Below are positions 7,852 to 16,514 of a DNA stretch of 64,000 bases, piece by piece. The notes beneath the pieces are model-generated. The model saw only the letters and a list, made by a program, of their open reading frames with translations, searched no databases and was not told where the DNA came from. Made by a program: the position numbers and the translations under genes. Origin of the DNA: Terrimonas ferruginea DSM 30193 (GTDB lineage: Bacteria; Bacteroidota; Bacteroidia; Chitinophagales; Chitinophagaceae); the NCBI RefSeq assembly GCF_000425585.1, contig NZ_AUDS01000008.1, positions 62,001 to 126,000 on the forward strand, given 5' to 3'. Each line of letters starts with the position of its first letter. Within the stretch, counting starts at the first letter, position 1.

Positions 7852-7900
7852 GGCTGTTTATACTTACTACTTATAACTTATTACTTACAACGGCTGTTTA
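7852..7900. repeat. Type A heptamers flanked by two GGCTGTTTA copies
   Basis: Four units (TACTTAC, TACTTAT, AACTTAT, TACTTAC) occupy 7861-7888. GGCTGTTTA is present on both sides, at 7852-7860 and 7892-7900; the second copy contains the polA stop codon (7898-7900 on the minus strand). Confidence 0.85.
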
Positions 7901-10750
7901 ATGCGCTTCCAGCCAGTTATTTCCTGTTCCTGCTTCGGCAATCACCGGCACATCATTGGGTAATATCAGTGCCGACTGCATGGCGTCGAGAATAAGCGGT
8001 TTTAACCGGTCGAGCTCTTCGCGGTACACATCAAAGATCAATTCGTCGTGCACCTGCAGGATCATCCGGCTTTTAAAACCTTCGTCCTTCATCATCTTGT
8101 GCACTTTGATCATCGCCATCTTGATCATGTCGGCAGCCGTACCTTGTATGGGTGAGTTAATGGCATTTCGCTCCGCGAATCCGCGCACCGTGAAGTTGGA
8201 AGAGCCAATATCGCGCAGCCAGCGTTTACGTCCCATCAATGTCTGCACATAACCATGTTCACGCGCAAAATTGATCGTATTGTCCATGTATTGCTGAATA
8301 CCGGCAAATTGTTTTTTATAGTTATCGATGATCTCTTTGGCTTCCGTGCGGGAAATGCCGAGGTTATCGGCAAGACCAAACGCGCCCTGACCATAGATAA
8401 TGCCGAAGTTTACACTTTTCGCTTTATACCGCATCTCTTTGGTCACGTCTTCTTCTGCGATATTGTAAACTTTGGCGGCCGTTGCCGTATGGATATCTGT
8501 TCCTTTCTGAAAGGCCTCGCACATAGCGGGGTCGCCGCTGATGGCCGCCACAATCCGCAATTCAATCTGCGAATAGTCGGCAGACAACAACACATGTTCT
8601 TCATCGCGCGGAATAAAGGCCTTGCGTATTTCCTTGCCTCTGTCCGTACGGACGGGAATGTTTTGCAGGTTGGGATTATTGCTTGCCAGACGGCCCGTAA
8701 CCGCGACGGCTTGCCCGTAAGTGGTATGCACGCGCCCGGTTTTGCTGTTGATCAGCACCGGCAACGCGTCTACATAAGTTGATTTGAGTTTGGTCAGTTC
8801 GCGGAAGGTCAGGATGTCGGCAACGATCGGGCTTTTGTTTTCCAATTTGGCCAGCACATCTTCACCTGTTGCATACTGACCGGTCTTGGTTTTTTTTGCT
8901 TTCGGATCGAGTTGCAGTTTTTCAAACAATACTTCGCCCAATTGTTTGGGTGAAGCAAGATTGAATCTTACACCTGCCTGCTGGTATACCCGTTCTTCAG
9001 CGGTCTTTGCATCTTTTTCAAGTTCGCGGGAGTATTCATGGAGAAACGGGATATCTATCTTCACGCCTTCAAATTCCATATCGGTGAGCACGGGCACGAG
9101 CGGGTTCTCCACTTCATTGAACAAACGCTCCACTTCCTTTTCTTTTATCTGCGGAGCAAATACTTGTTTTAATTGCAAGGTGATGTCGGCATCTTCTGCT
9201 GCATAGTCCTTGATTTTTTCGAGTTCCACATCGCGCATAGTCCCCTGGCCTTTTCCTTTTTTACCAATGAGCTCCTCAATGGACACCGGTTCGTAGCCAA
9301 GATACTTTGCGCTCAACTCATCCATGCTGCGTTTGCCGTCTGGTTCTATCACGTAATGCGCCAGCATCGTGTCAAAGAACTGGCCTTTGATTTCCACACC
9401 GTACCATTTCAAGATCAACAGGTCGTACTTGATGTTTTGTCCGATCCAGGTGATTGTCGGATTGCCGAACAGTGGCAGGAAATGTTCGAGTACGGCCAAT
9501 GTTTGCTCTTTGCCGGGAGGACACGGAACATAGAACGCTTCACCGGGTACTACAGAAAAGCTAAGCCCGACCAATTCGGCTTCGTTGGCATCGATGCCCG
9601 TTGTTTCCGTGTCGAAACAAATTTCCGTGTGATCGGATAACTTGCTGACAAGGTGTTGTATTTCTTCCGGCGTAGTGCATGCTTCGTAATGGTGCGGTGT
9701 GTTGTGAATATTGTTGCCGCCGCCTTCGATGAGTTGTGCGATGCCCGGCACTTCCTCTGTTGATTTTTTGGAAGCGGGTTCCGGAGCGGCGATCACATTA
9801 CCAAAAAGATCGGTTTGCACAGCCTGCGGTGCCGCGGCAGTTTTTGCAATTGTTTCTTCAGTACCAGAGGAAGGCAACTCTTCACCGAGCAAGCGCTTGG
9901 TGAGTGTTTTAAACTCCAGTTCGGCGAACACTTCACTGAGCGCTGGTTTGTCCCACTCTTTCAGGCAAAAATCTTCTTCATGAAAAACAACCGGAACATT
10001 GGTAATGATGGTCGCCAGTTTTTTCGAAAGAATGGCGCTCTCGCGGCCGGCTCTGATCTTCTCGCCCATCGATCCTTTGATCTTATCGGCATTGTCCAGG
10101 ATATTTTCGAGTGTTTCGTATTCGGCAAGCAATTTGGCTGCTGTTTTTTCACCAATCCCTTTAATACCCGGAATATTATCGACGGCATCACCCATCAGGC
10201 CGAGCACGTCGATCACTTGTGATACGTCTTTGATCCCCCATTTGGCGCATACTTCTGCGGGCCCCATGATCTCCACCTCACCGCCCTGGTAGCCGGGTTT
10301 GTAAATCTTGATTTTTTCGCTCACGAGCTGGCCATAATCTTTATCGGGTGTGACCATGAATACTTCGTAACCAGCGGCTTCGGCTTGTTTGCTCAATGCG
10401 CCGATCACGTCATCGGCTTCGTATCCGTCGATGGCGATAACCGGGATGTTGAATCCTTCAATGATACGGATGATATCGGGTACAGCCAGGGAAATATCTT
10501 CGGGTGTTTCCTGGCGATTGGCTTTATAATCAGCAAAATCGGTGTGGCGCTCTGTGGGCGCGGCCGTATCGAAACACACGGCCATGTGTGTAGGCTTTTG
10601 TTTATTGATGAGTTCGGTCAGGGCGTTGGTAAAACCAAACTGGGCATTGGTGTTTTTGCCTTTGCTGGTCAGCCGCGGGCTGCGGATCAGTGCATAGTAA
10701 GCCCGGAAAATCAATGCATAGGCGTCGAGCAGAAAGAGTCTTTTGTCCAT
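7898..10750 (-). CDS. polA: DNA polymerase I
   Basis: A 950-residue DNA polymerase I with all three domains. The N-terminal 5'-3' exonuclease (about 1-300) has TPDKDYGQLV and the helix-hairpin-helix GDAVDNIPGIKGIGEKTA. The 3'-5' proofreading domain keeps its catalytic FDTETTGID motif and a YAAEDADITLQL (YxxxD) motif, so proofreading is probably active. The polymerase domain has the RYKAKSVNFGIIYG O-helix, SADYSQIELR (motif A) and LQVHDELIF (motif C). It fills gaps and removes primers in replication and repair. The longest frame starts at 10825, but MDKRLFLLDAYALIFRAYYA is the canonical N-terminus, so ATG at 10750 is used. The stop codon overlaps a GGCTGTTTA repeat. Confidence 0.98.
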   Translation of the reverse strand: MDKRLFLLDAYALIFRAYYALIRSPRLTSKGKNTNAQFGFTNALTELINKQKPTHMAVCFDTAAPTERHTDFADYKANRQETPEDISLAVPDIIRIIEGFNIPVIAIDGYEADDVIGALSKQAEAAGYEVFMVTPDKDYGQLVSEKIKIYKPGYQGGEVEIMGPAEVCAKWGIKDVSQVIDVLGLMGDAVDNIPGIKGIGEKTAAKLLAEYETLENILDNADKIKGSMGEKIRAGRESAILSKKLATIITNVPVVFHEEDFCLKEWDKPALSEVFAELEFKTLTKRLLGEELPSSGTEETIAKTAAAPQAVQTDLFGNVIAAPEPASKKSTEEVPGIAQLIEGGGNNIHNTPHHYEACTTPEEIQHLVSKLSDHTEICFDTETTGIDANEAELVGLSFSVVPGEAFYVPCPPGKEQTLAVLEHFLPLFGNPTITWIGQNIKYDLLILKWYGVEIKGQFFDTMLAHYVIEPDGKRSMDELSAKYLGYEPVSIEELIGKKGKGQGTMRDVELEKIKDYAAEDADITLQLKQVFAPQIKEKEVERLFNEVENPLVPVLTDMEFEGVKIDIPFLHEYSRELEKDAKTAEERVYQQAGVRFNLASPKQLGEVLFEKLQLDPKAKKTKTGQYATGEDVLAKLENKSPIVADILTFRELTKLKSTYVDALPVLINSKTGRVHTTYGQAVAVTGRLASNNPNLQNIPVRTDRGKEIRKAFIPRDEEHVLLSADYSQIELRIVAAISGDPAMCEAFQKGTDIHTATAAKVYNIAEEDVTKEMRYKAKSVNFGIIYGQGAFGLADNLGISRTEAKEIIDNYKKQFAGIQQYMDNTINFAREHGYVQTLMGRKRWLRDIGSSNFTVRGFAERNAINSPIQGTAADMIKMAMIKVHKMMKDEGFKSRMILQVHDELIFDVYREELDRLKPLILDAMQSALILPNDVPVIAEAGTGNNWLEAH

Positions 10751-10940
10751 GCCGCTAAGGTAATCCGTTTCGCGCTTTCCACCAGCCACCGGCGAACCAG
10801 CCGGGTCAACAAACCGACCGGGCAAAAAAAAGCCCTGCTAAAAAATTAGCTGGGCGTGTCTAAACTCTGCTTTGTTTGAAAAAGATCATGCAAGGGCGAA
10901 GTAAAAACTTCACCAGAGCCGAGGCTAAAAAAATTTATCC

Positions 10941-11174
10941 TTACTGCTGTGCAAGCTGACCTGCAGCCAGTGGCTGACCGGCGGTCTTTTGTTGCAAATA
11001 TGCTTCGGGGTGTTCTACTACTACAGTACCTGTAACGCTGGCTGATTTGTGCTGGTTTTCAACAACAGGCACAATGGAAGCGCTTTGATCTTTGTGAATG
11101 AAGTTCAGGTAGAGAGCGAAGAAAAGAAGGTTGAATGCAGAAAAATTCAGGATTTTCTGAACACGACGTTTCAT
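10941..11174 (-). CDS. Small single-pass membrane protein, unknown function
   Basis: A 77-residue protein with a basic start (MKRRVQKILN), one hydrophobic helix (about 11-25, FSAFNLLFFALYLNF) and a polar, Ala/Gln-rich C-terminal half that would face the periplasm. I do not recognise a family. The frame can be extended to 11300, but the added part is Arg/Ser-rich and lacks protein-like features, so ATG at 11174 is preferred. It lies between uvrB and polA on the same strand. Confidence 0.5.
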   Translation of the reverse strand: MKRRVQKILNFSAFNLLFFALYLNFIHKDQSASIVPVVENQHKSASVTGTVVVEHPEAYLQQKTAGQPLAAGQLAQQ

Positions 11175-11323
11175 ATCTATTGGATTTTTTGGTTTTAAAA
11201 AATATTGGATTCCCGTGGTTTTCATGTGCAAGATAGAGCGGCACATAATGGTTCGCAAGTTCCGGCGGGTGGAATTTGTCAAAATAGAGGGAAAATACAA
11301 AAGGGCGTTTCGTAGTATTACGA

Positions 11324-13363
11324 TTACACTTTCATGCCTTCCAATTGTTTTTGCAGGGCGAACATTTCGTCGCGCAGGCGGGCCGCTTCCATGAAATCCA
11401 GGTCCCGCGCGGCTTTCTCCATGTCTTTGCGCATTTTACCAATAGCTTTTTCCACCTGCGGAATGGTTTTGTAAACGGGTTGTTCATCGGCGGCCTGGCT
11501 GATCATATCCTGGCTATCGGCAATGGCATAAGGATTGGCCGGATCGAAGCCTTTGACATCGAGCACGGATGTTTGGGCAAACACCTGTTCCTTGCTTTTC
11601 TTGACGGTTTGGGGCGTAATGTTATGTTCGATATTATAAGCCATCTGTTTCTCGCGGCGGCGCAGTGTTTCATCAATTGTTTTCTGCATGCTGTCGGTCA
11701 TCTTATCCGCATAAAAGATCACACGTCCGTCTACGTTGCGCGCAGCGCGGCCTGCCGTTTGGGTAAGTGATTTCTCATTCCGCAGGAAACCTTCCTTGTC
11801 GGCATCGAGGATGGCCACCAGCGATACTTCCGGGAGATCCAAACCTTCCCGCAGCAGGTTTACCCCAACGAGCACGTCGATATCGCCCAGCCGTAACTGG
11901 CGCAGGATCTCCACGCGCTCCAATGTATCTACTTCGCTGTGGATGTATTTGGATTTGATATTGATGCGGTGGAGGTATTTGTCCATTTCCTCCGCCATGC
12001 GTTTGGTGAGGGTGGTCACCAGCACGCGATCACCTTTCTTCACTGTTTTATCGATCTCGTCGAGCAGATCATCGATCTGGTTAACGGATGGTCTTATTTC
12101 AATAGGCGGATCGAGCAGACCTGTTGGCCTTACCACCTGCTCCACTACCACACCATCTGTTTTTTGCAATTCATAGTCATCGGGTGTAGCGGATACAAAT
12201 ACTACCTGGTTCAGCAGCGATTCAAATTCATGAAAGTTGAGTGGCCGGTTATCCAGTGCGGAAGGCAGGCGGAATCCGTAATCAACCAGGATGAGTTTGC
12301 GGCTTCTGTCGCCGCCATACATACCACTTACCTGCGGAATGGTCTGGTGGCTTTCGTCGATCACCATCAGAAAGTCTTTGGGAAAATAATCGAGCAGGCA
12401 GAAGGGACGCGTGCCTGGCAGGCGGCGGTCGAAAAAGCGGGAATAGTTTTCGATACCGTTGCAATAACCCAGTTCGCGGATCATTTCCAGGTCATACTCC
12501 ACGCGTTCTTTCAGGCGTTGCGCTTCGATGAGTTTGCCCGAAGCTTTATAATATTCCACCTGCGCCGCCATTTCATCCTGTATTTCATACAGCACCTGCT
12601 GCATGATGTCTTTGGGCGCTACATAAAGATTAGCAGGAAAGATGGCTGCATTTTCCATTACACCAATGCGTTTGCCGGTTACCTTTTCGATGCTTTCTAT
12701 TTCTTCAATTTCATCTCCGAAAAAAGTAATGCGATAGCCATAATCAACATAAGGAAGGTTAATATCAACGGTGTCTCCTTTTACGCGGAATGTACCGCGG
12801 TTGAACTCCAGTGTGGTGCGTGTATAAAGTGAATTGACAAGATTATGGAGAAAAGCCTGCCGTGAAATGGATTGTCCTTTGTTGACACGGATGATCCCGT
12901 TTTCGTAGTCCGTGGGATTACCCATACCATAAATACAGCTTACGGATGCCACCACGATGATGTCGCGGCGGCCGCTGAGTAAGCTCGAAGTAGCACGCAG
13001 GCGGAGTTTATCCAGCTCGTCATTGATGCTGAGATCTTTTTCGATGTATACATCACTCACCGGCATATAGGCTTCCGGCTGGTAGTAGTCGTAATAGGAA
13101 ACAAAATATTCAACCGCATTTTCGGGGAAGAACTGACGGAACTCACCGTAGAGTTGTGCTACGAGTGTTTTGTTATGCGTCAATACCAGCGTAGGACGTT
13201 GCACGTTCTGGATCACATTGGCCATGGTGTAGGTCTTGCCCGATCCGGTTACGCCCAGCAGGGTCTGAAACCTTTCACCGCTTTGTATTCCTTCAGTAAG
13301 TTGACGTATTGCTTCGGGTTGATCTCCGGCCGGAGTATAGGGACTGTGTAACTGGAAAGCCAT
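11324..13363 (-). CDS. uvrB: Excinuclease ABC subunit B
   Basis: A 679-residue UvrB. The Walker A motif is GVTGSGKTYTMANV near the N-terminus. The beta-hairpin region YYDYYQPEAY, the helicase motifs (VSATPDDYE, VGVNLLREGLDLPEVSL, QTAGRAARN) and the C-terminal UVR domain that binds UvrC (MRKDMEKAARDLDFMEAARLRDEM) are all intact. It verifies damage and loads UvrC in nucleotide excision repair. ATG at 13363 (MAFQLHSPYTPAGDQPEA) is the standard N-terminus; the frame reaches 13378. It lies 51 bp downstream of mgsA on the same strand and may be co-transcribed with it. Confidence 0.98.
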   Translation of the reverse strand: MAFQLHSPYTPAGDQPEAIRQLTEGIQSGERFQTLLGVTGSGKTYTMANVIQNVQRPTLVLTHNKTLVAQLYGEFRQFFPENAVEYFVSYYDYYQPEAYMPVSDVYIEKDLSINDELDKLRLRATSSLLSGRRDIIVVASVSCIYGMGNPTDYENGIIRVNKGQSISRQAFLHNLVNSLYTRTTLEFNRGTFRVKGDTVDINLPYVDYGYRITFFGDEIEEIESIEKVTGKRIGVMENAAIFPANLYVAPKDIMQQVLYEIQDEMAAQVEYYKASGKLIEAQRLKERVEYDLEMIRELGYCNGIENYSRFFDRRLPGTRPFCLLDYFPKDFLMVIDESHQTIPQVSGMYGGDRSRKLILVDYGFRLPSALDNRPLNFHEFESLLNQVVFVSATPDDYELQKTDGVVVEQVVRPTGLLDPPIEIRPSVNQIDDLLDEIDKTVKKGDRVLVTTLTKRMAEEMDKYLHRINIKSKYIHSEVDTLERVEILRQLRLGDIDVLVGVNLLREGLDLPEVSLVAILDADKEGFLRNEKSLTQTAGRAARNVDGRVIFYADKMTDSMQKTIDETLRRREKQMAYNIEHNITPQTVKKSKEQVFAQTSVLDVKGFDPANPYAIADSQDMISQAADEQPVYKTIPQVEKAIGKMRKDMEKAARDLDFMEAARLRDEMFALQKQLEGMKV

Positions 13364-13414
13364 ACTGCAATTTACCACAGTTTTGCCTTCTTTAACCGTT
13401 AAAAAACACAGAAC

Positions 13415-13870
13415 TCAGGAAGTAATTTTCCTGTTCAGATAGGCGGAAAAATCGGGAAGCAGTGGTTCATAATCTTCCGTCATCAGGGGGCTGGTGAGCA
13501 GGAAGTCGGCGGTGGCTTCGTTGCAGGCGGTGGGGATATTCCAGGTGGCGGCTACGCGCAGCAGTGCTTTCACGTCGGGGTCATGGGGTTGCGCCTCCAT
13601 TGGATCCCAGAAAAAGATGAGCACGTCTATTTTTCCTTCGGCGATGCTGGCACCGATCTGCTGATCGCCGCCGAGTGGACCGCTGAGAAACTTGGTTACC
13701 GTTACCTCAATGGCGCCTTCTACCATGGAGCCCGTGGTGCCGGTGGCGTACAAGGCATGGCGTGTAAGTGCCTCGCGGTTGCGGATGGACCAGCGGATCA
13801 ATTCGTCTTTGCGATGATCGTGCGCTACCAGTGCAATGTGTTTGCGGCTTCCCAAAACTCTAGTGCTCAT
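13415..13870 (-). CDS. mgsA: Methylglyoxal synthase
   Basis: A 151-residue protein of typical length. It contains [12 protein letters not shown] at the start, the phosphate-binding ATGTTG loop, the [12 protein letters not shown] motif with the catalytic Asp, and [18 protein letters not shown] with the conserved His/Asp. These are the diagnostic blocks of methylglyoxal synthase, which converts dihydroxyacetone phosphate to methylglyoxal and phosphate, relieving sugar-phosphate stress when phosphate is limiting. A strong hairpin terminator lies just upstream, so it starts its own transcript. Confidence 0.96.
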   Translation of the reverse strand: MSTRVLGSRKHIALVAHDHRKDELIRWSIRNREALTRHALYATGTTGSMVEGAIEVTVTKFLSGPLGGDQQIGASIAEGKIDVLIFFWDPMEAQPHDPDVKALLRVAATWNIPTACNEATADFLLTSPLMTEDYEPLLPDFSAYLNRKITS

Positions 13871-13881
13871 GGCCTAAAGAT

Positions 13882-13911
13882 AAAAAAGCTCCCGCATGCG
13901 GGAGCTTTTTT
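13882..13911. terminator. Strong bidirectional terminator
   Basis: The palindrome GCTCCCGCATGCGGGAGC is flanked by six A on the left and six T on the right. On the minus strand it closes the YceI transcript; it also insulates mgsA. Confidence 0.88.
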
Positions 13912-13929
13912 AATTCAAAAATTTGCCTC

Positions 13930-13998
13930 GTCAATGGTCAATCGTGAATCGTCAATATGTATTGCCTTCTATTCACGATTGACGATTCACCATTCACG
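13930..13998. repeat. Two facing arrays of type B heptamers
   Basis: Four units read GTSAATS at 13930-13957 and four read ATTSACS at 13971-13998, separated by 13 bp. When the two arms are aligned as a hairpin they pair at every position except the variable S positions, where several are C opposite C or G opposite G. The array ends 3 bp before the stop codon of the YceI gene. Confidence 0.92.
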
Positions 13999-14001
13999 TT
14001 T

Positions 14002-14538
14002 TTACTTAAACTCAGCGTTTACGTTCACTTTAGGAGTTTTGCTGATCTTCTCACCGTCAGCCATTACACCATAGTCGGCCAGTGTAAGATCGAAAGAAGA
14101 AGAAGCGGTAACGCTTGAACCTTTTACCACGAATGTAACAGGAACAGTAACGTCGTTTGTTTTGTCTTTCACTGTCAGTTTACCGGCAACGTCGGCAGTA
14201 TAAGAACCATCTTTACCGAAGTTCACTTTCGAAGGATCAACGATTTTACCGGCGAAGGTGAAGGTTTTGTATTTATCGGAATTCAGCCATCTTTCTCCGT
14301 TGAAATGTTCCTGGATCGTTGCGTTGGGGAACACGAAGTTTTTCACCGGTACTTCAAATGCAACTGCAGAAGTCTTGGTGTTAAGAGAAGCGATAGCTGT
14401 TTTGTTTTCAGCTTTGGGGAATGCGTCTTTAGGCGTAGTAGCATCGAAGCTAACTGTTGCGGAAGACGTGGTCTTTTTTTGAGCGAAAGCGCTGCCGGTC
14501 AGGGCCACGAGAGCCAGGGCAAGAATGATTCTTTTCAT
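14002..14538 (-). CDS. YceI-family periplasmic protein
   Basis: A 178-residue secreted protein with a signal peptide (about 1-19, ending SAFA) and a mature YceI domain: ATVSFDATTPK at the start, VKNFVFPNATIQEHFNGERWLNSDKYKTFTF in the middle, and a GKLTVKDKTNDVTVPVTF strand pair. YceI proteins are lipocalin-like barrels that bind a polyisoprenoid or similar apolar ligand in the periplasm. It follows a membrane protein gene on the same strand after 36 bp and ends in the double type B heptamer array. Confidence 0.9.
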   Translation of the reverse strand: MKRIILALALVALTGSAFAQKKTTSSATVSFDATTPKDAFPKAENKTAIASLNTKTSAVAFEVPVKNFVFPNATIQEHFNGERWLNSDKYKTFTFAGKIVDPSKVNFGKDGSYTADVAGKLTVKDKTNDVTVPVTFVVKGSSVTASSSFDLTLADYGVMADGEKISKTPKVNVNAEFK

Positions 14539-14574
14539 TTTTGTTTGTTGTTTGTTTAGTTAAGTTTTATTTAT

Positions 14575-15477
14575 TCAGGGTTGATTGAGAACGCAACGTT
14601 CGAAGTTGATGATCCTTGTTTCGAGGATCTCGCTGTATACATCTCCGCTACAGGCGCCTTTCACGCCGATGCTATCGCCTTCTTTGAGGTCTTTCACACG
14701 GCTGAAAGAAGTTTTGTCGAACGGAAAAATAATGTAGGATCCGTTTTCATCAGCGAATTTGACATTCAATGTTGAATCGGCAGATTTCTGAATTTCGGCT
14801 ATGCGGCCATTGACCAGCACGATCTGGTTGAGGTATTTTTTATTGGCGGTGCTGTCACCGGTTTCGAATTCTTTCAGCAGCGCCTGCGCGCTGACGGTAT
14901 AAGCGGGCTTGATATCGTCGGTCTTTTCGTAGGTTTTGTTTTCGATATAGCTGCTGATCAGGATGAACCCGGCCCAGGTGGCCAGCGGCCCCAGCAGGAC
15001 AATGATAATGCGACCAGGAAGCGGAAAGGCACCGGAAGTGATGATGATGCCGACACCTGTTGCCATGGCTATCCACCAGGCTGGCTGGATGGCGGCCCAA
15101 ACATCTTCAACGGCACCGAGCATATTCAACGTGCGGGTGAAAAGAAAGAACACGGTGGCGAGGCTCAAGGTCAATACACCGGCGAGGCAGGAGAAAAACC
15201 AGCGTTTACGTCCAAATACCGACTGACCCAAAGCGATCAATGCCGCGGCCGGAGCAAACCAGAAAATATAGTTCACCCATGCAAACTGCGGGAAGGGGTT
15301 GCTAAGACCGAATCTTGCGGAAGACACTTCAAAAAAACGACCGCCGGGAAAATCGGCGCCATTGATTTTGTGGCCGTCCCAGGACACCCAGCTCAGAAAA
15401 AAAACACCTATGAGTAAGGTGCCGAATACAAGGTGCAGTGCGCGACTGACTTTTGAAGGGGAAGCTTGTGCGGTCAT
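14575..15477 (-). CDS. Polytopic membrane protein with C-terminal OB-fold (tRNA_anti-like) domain
   Basis: A 300-residue protein. About five hydrophobic helices (roughly 14-31, 66-83, 93-112, 130-150 and 155-175) are followed by a soluble domain (about 200-300). In that domain KYLNQIVLVNGRIAEIQKS, VKFADENGSYIIFPFD and LKEGDSIGVKGACSGD match the tRNA_anti-like OB-fold found in many exported or membrane proteins of Bacteroidota. Its function is unknown. It is upstream of the YceI gene with 36 bp between, so the two are probably co-transcribed. Confidence 0.75.
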   Translation of the reverse strand: MTAQASPSKVSRALHLVFGTLLIGVFFLSWVSWDGHKINGADFPGGRFFEVSSARFGLSNPFPQFAWVNYIFWFAPAAALIALGQSVFGRKRWFFSCLAGVLTLSLATVFFLFTRTLNMLGAVEDVWAAIQPAWWIAMATGVGIIITSGAFPLPGRIIIVLLGPLATWAGFILISSYIENKTYEKTDDIKPAYTVSAQALLKEFETGDSTANKKYLNQIVLVNGRIAEIQKSADSTLNVKFADENGSYIIFPFDKTSFSRVKDLKEGDSIGVKGACSGDVYSEILETRIINFERCVLNQP

Positions 15478-15554
15478 ATCAATTTATTAAGCCAAAAATA
15501 TAATGTTTAAACATTGAGCGGGTTGATGTATGTTAAGAAGTTGCGGTTAGTTGT

Positions 15555-15734
15555 AAGTAATAAGTTATAAGTTGTTTGTACAAGCTCTTAGGTCTCACTC
15601 GTCTCCTTGCCGGTCTTTTGAATTTTGACTTTTTACTTTTGAATTGTTATGACGCAAAGGATTCGCCACAAGTTCAAACTAAAAGTCAAAATATCGTCAA
15701 AAAGAGGCTTAATAAGTTTTAAGTAGTAAGTTTT
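15555..15734. repeat. Scattered heptamers of two types
   Basis: Type A units (AAGTAAT, AAGTTAT, AAGTTGT) lie at 15555-15575 and three more at 15714-15734. Between them, at 15616-15643, are four units of another heptamer, TTTTGAA/TTTTGAC/TTTTTAC/TTTTGAA. A 12-bp inverted repeat (15622-15633 and 15681-15692, AAAAGTCAAAAT) links these to inverted copies. No protein-coding signal is visible here. Confidence 0.7.
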
Positions 15735-15832
15735 ACGTGCCGCCCCCGTCTACGCCGGGAGTTTGGGGTCAGACCGGGGCTTTATTACGTTAGTGACTTA
15801 TTACTTGTCCGCGGCATTTGGATTGTCGGCTG

Positions 15833-15856
15833 TTGGTTCGTGTATACACGAACCAA
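15833..15856. repeat. Perfect palindrome, copy 1
   Basis: A 24-bp perfect palindrome with core TTCGTGTATACACGAA and TTGG/CCAA ends. It is one member of a family found at seven places in the window. Confidence 0.9.
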
Positions 15857-15974
15857 GGCAGCTTGAGAGTCTGACCATTCACTTATTCACTGATTCCCCT
15901 ATTGCTCTCCGCTGACTTCCGGTTATCGGCTGGGAATTCTCAGTCAAACCACAACTGTTTATTCGATTGTCGGC

Positions 15975-16002
15975 CCCTGGTTCGTGTATACACGAACCAG
16001 GG
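15975..16002. repeat. Perfect palindrome, copy 2
   Basis: A 28-bp perfect palindrome with core TTCGTGTATACACGAA and ends CCCTGG/CCAGGG. Confidence 0.9.
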
Positions 16003-16117
16003 CAGCTTGGGAGTATGACCATTCACTTATTCCTGATTCCACTATTGCTCTCCGCTGGCTTCCGGTTATCGGCTGGGAATTTCCGGTCAAACCACAACTG
16101 TTTATTCGATTGTCGGC

Positions 16118-16145
16118 CCCTGGTTCGTGTATACACGAACCAGGG
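16118..16145. repeat. Perfect palindrome, copy 3
   Basis: Identical to copy 2, inside the third unit of the 144-bp tandem repeat. Confidence 0.9.
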
Positions 16146-16185
16146 CAGCTTGGGAGTATGACCGTTCACTGATTGATCTATTGCC

Positions 16186-16230
16186 GTCCCTGAGGTTCTC
16201 GAAGGGCGGTCCCTGAGGTTCTCGAAGGGC
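16186..16230. repeat. Direct repeat of 23 bp, two copies
   Basis: Two adjacent copies beginning GTCCCTGAGGTTCTCGAAGG at 16186 and 16209, directly before the recA terminator. Confidence 0.8.
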
Positions 16231-16261
16231 AAAAAAAACCGCTCCGTGAAAACGGAACGGT
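16231..16261 (-). terminator. Terminator downstream of recA
   Basis: ACCGCTCCGT and ACGGAACGGT form a 10-bp stem with one wobble pair and a GAAA loop. On the minus strand the stem is followed by eight T. It lies about 250 bp after the recA stop, leaving a long 3' untranslated region that also contains a TAAACCT/AGGTTTA dyad. Confidence 0.75.
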
Positions 16262-16514
16262 GACACTTACTAACCCATCTAAACCTAAAAAGGTTTAAAC
16301 ATTACATTCTTTATAAAAAGCCCGAGGGCATCCTTTCTTATTTTTTGTTGTTTTTCAGGTGATTAGCATTGACCAGGCAGATCGATCCCGCCCGGACATA
16401 ACTATTCCCTTAGCTGATTTTCATCGCTAAAGCGCACAGCTCCCATGAAGCTTTCTGCCGCTTTGCTTTACTTTTTACCTTGTTTGTGGAACTACTTTAC
16501 AACCAGCCTGCTTA

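Larger units (their letters stand above)
15821..16170. repeat. Tandem repeat of about 144 bp, two and a half copies
   Basis: Copies begin with GATTGTCGGC at 15821, 15965 and 16108 (periods 144 and 143 bp); the third is cut short near 16170. Each copy contains a long palindrome near its start, a run of 8-bp units such as ATTCACTT and a conserved ACAACTGTTTATTC end. Short frames through the array are not genes. Confidence 0.9.

Noticed and set aside
15833-16145. Insertion-sequence ends
   Set aside because: No transposase frame lies between palindromes and no target duplications were recognised; a small palindromic repeat family fits better.
15821-16170. CRISPR-like array downstream of recA
   Set aside because: The whole 144-bp unit is conserved between copies, so there are no unique spacers, and no cas gene is nearby.
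16264-16514. Known small RNA downstream of recA
   Set aside because: The region has a TAAACCT/AGGTTTA dyad and a terminator but no resemblance to tmRNA, 6S or SRP RNA that I could recognise.
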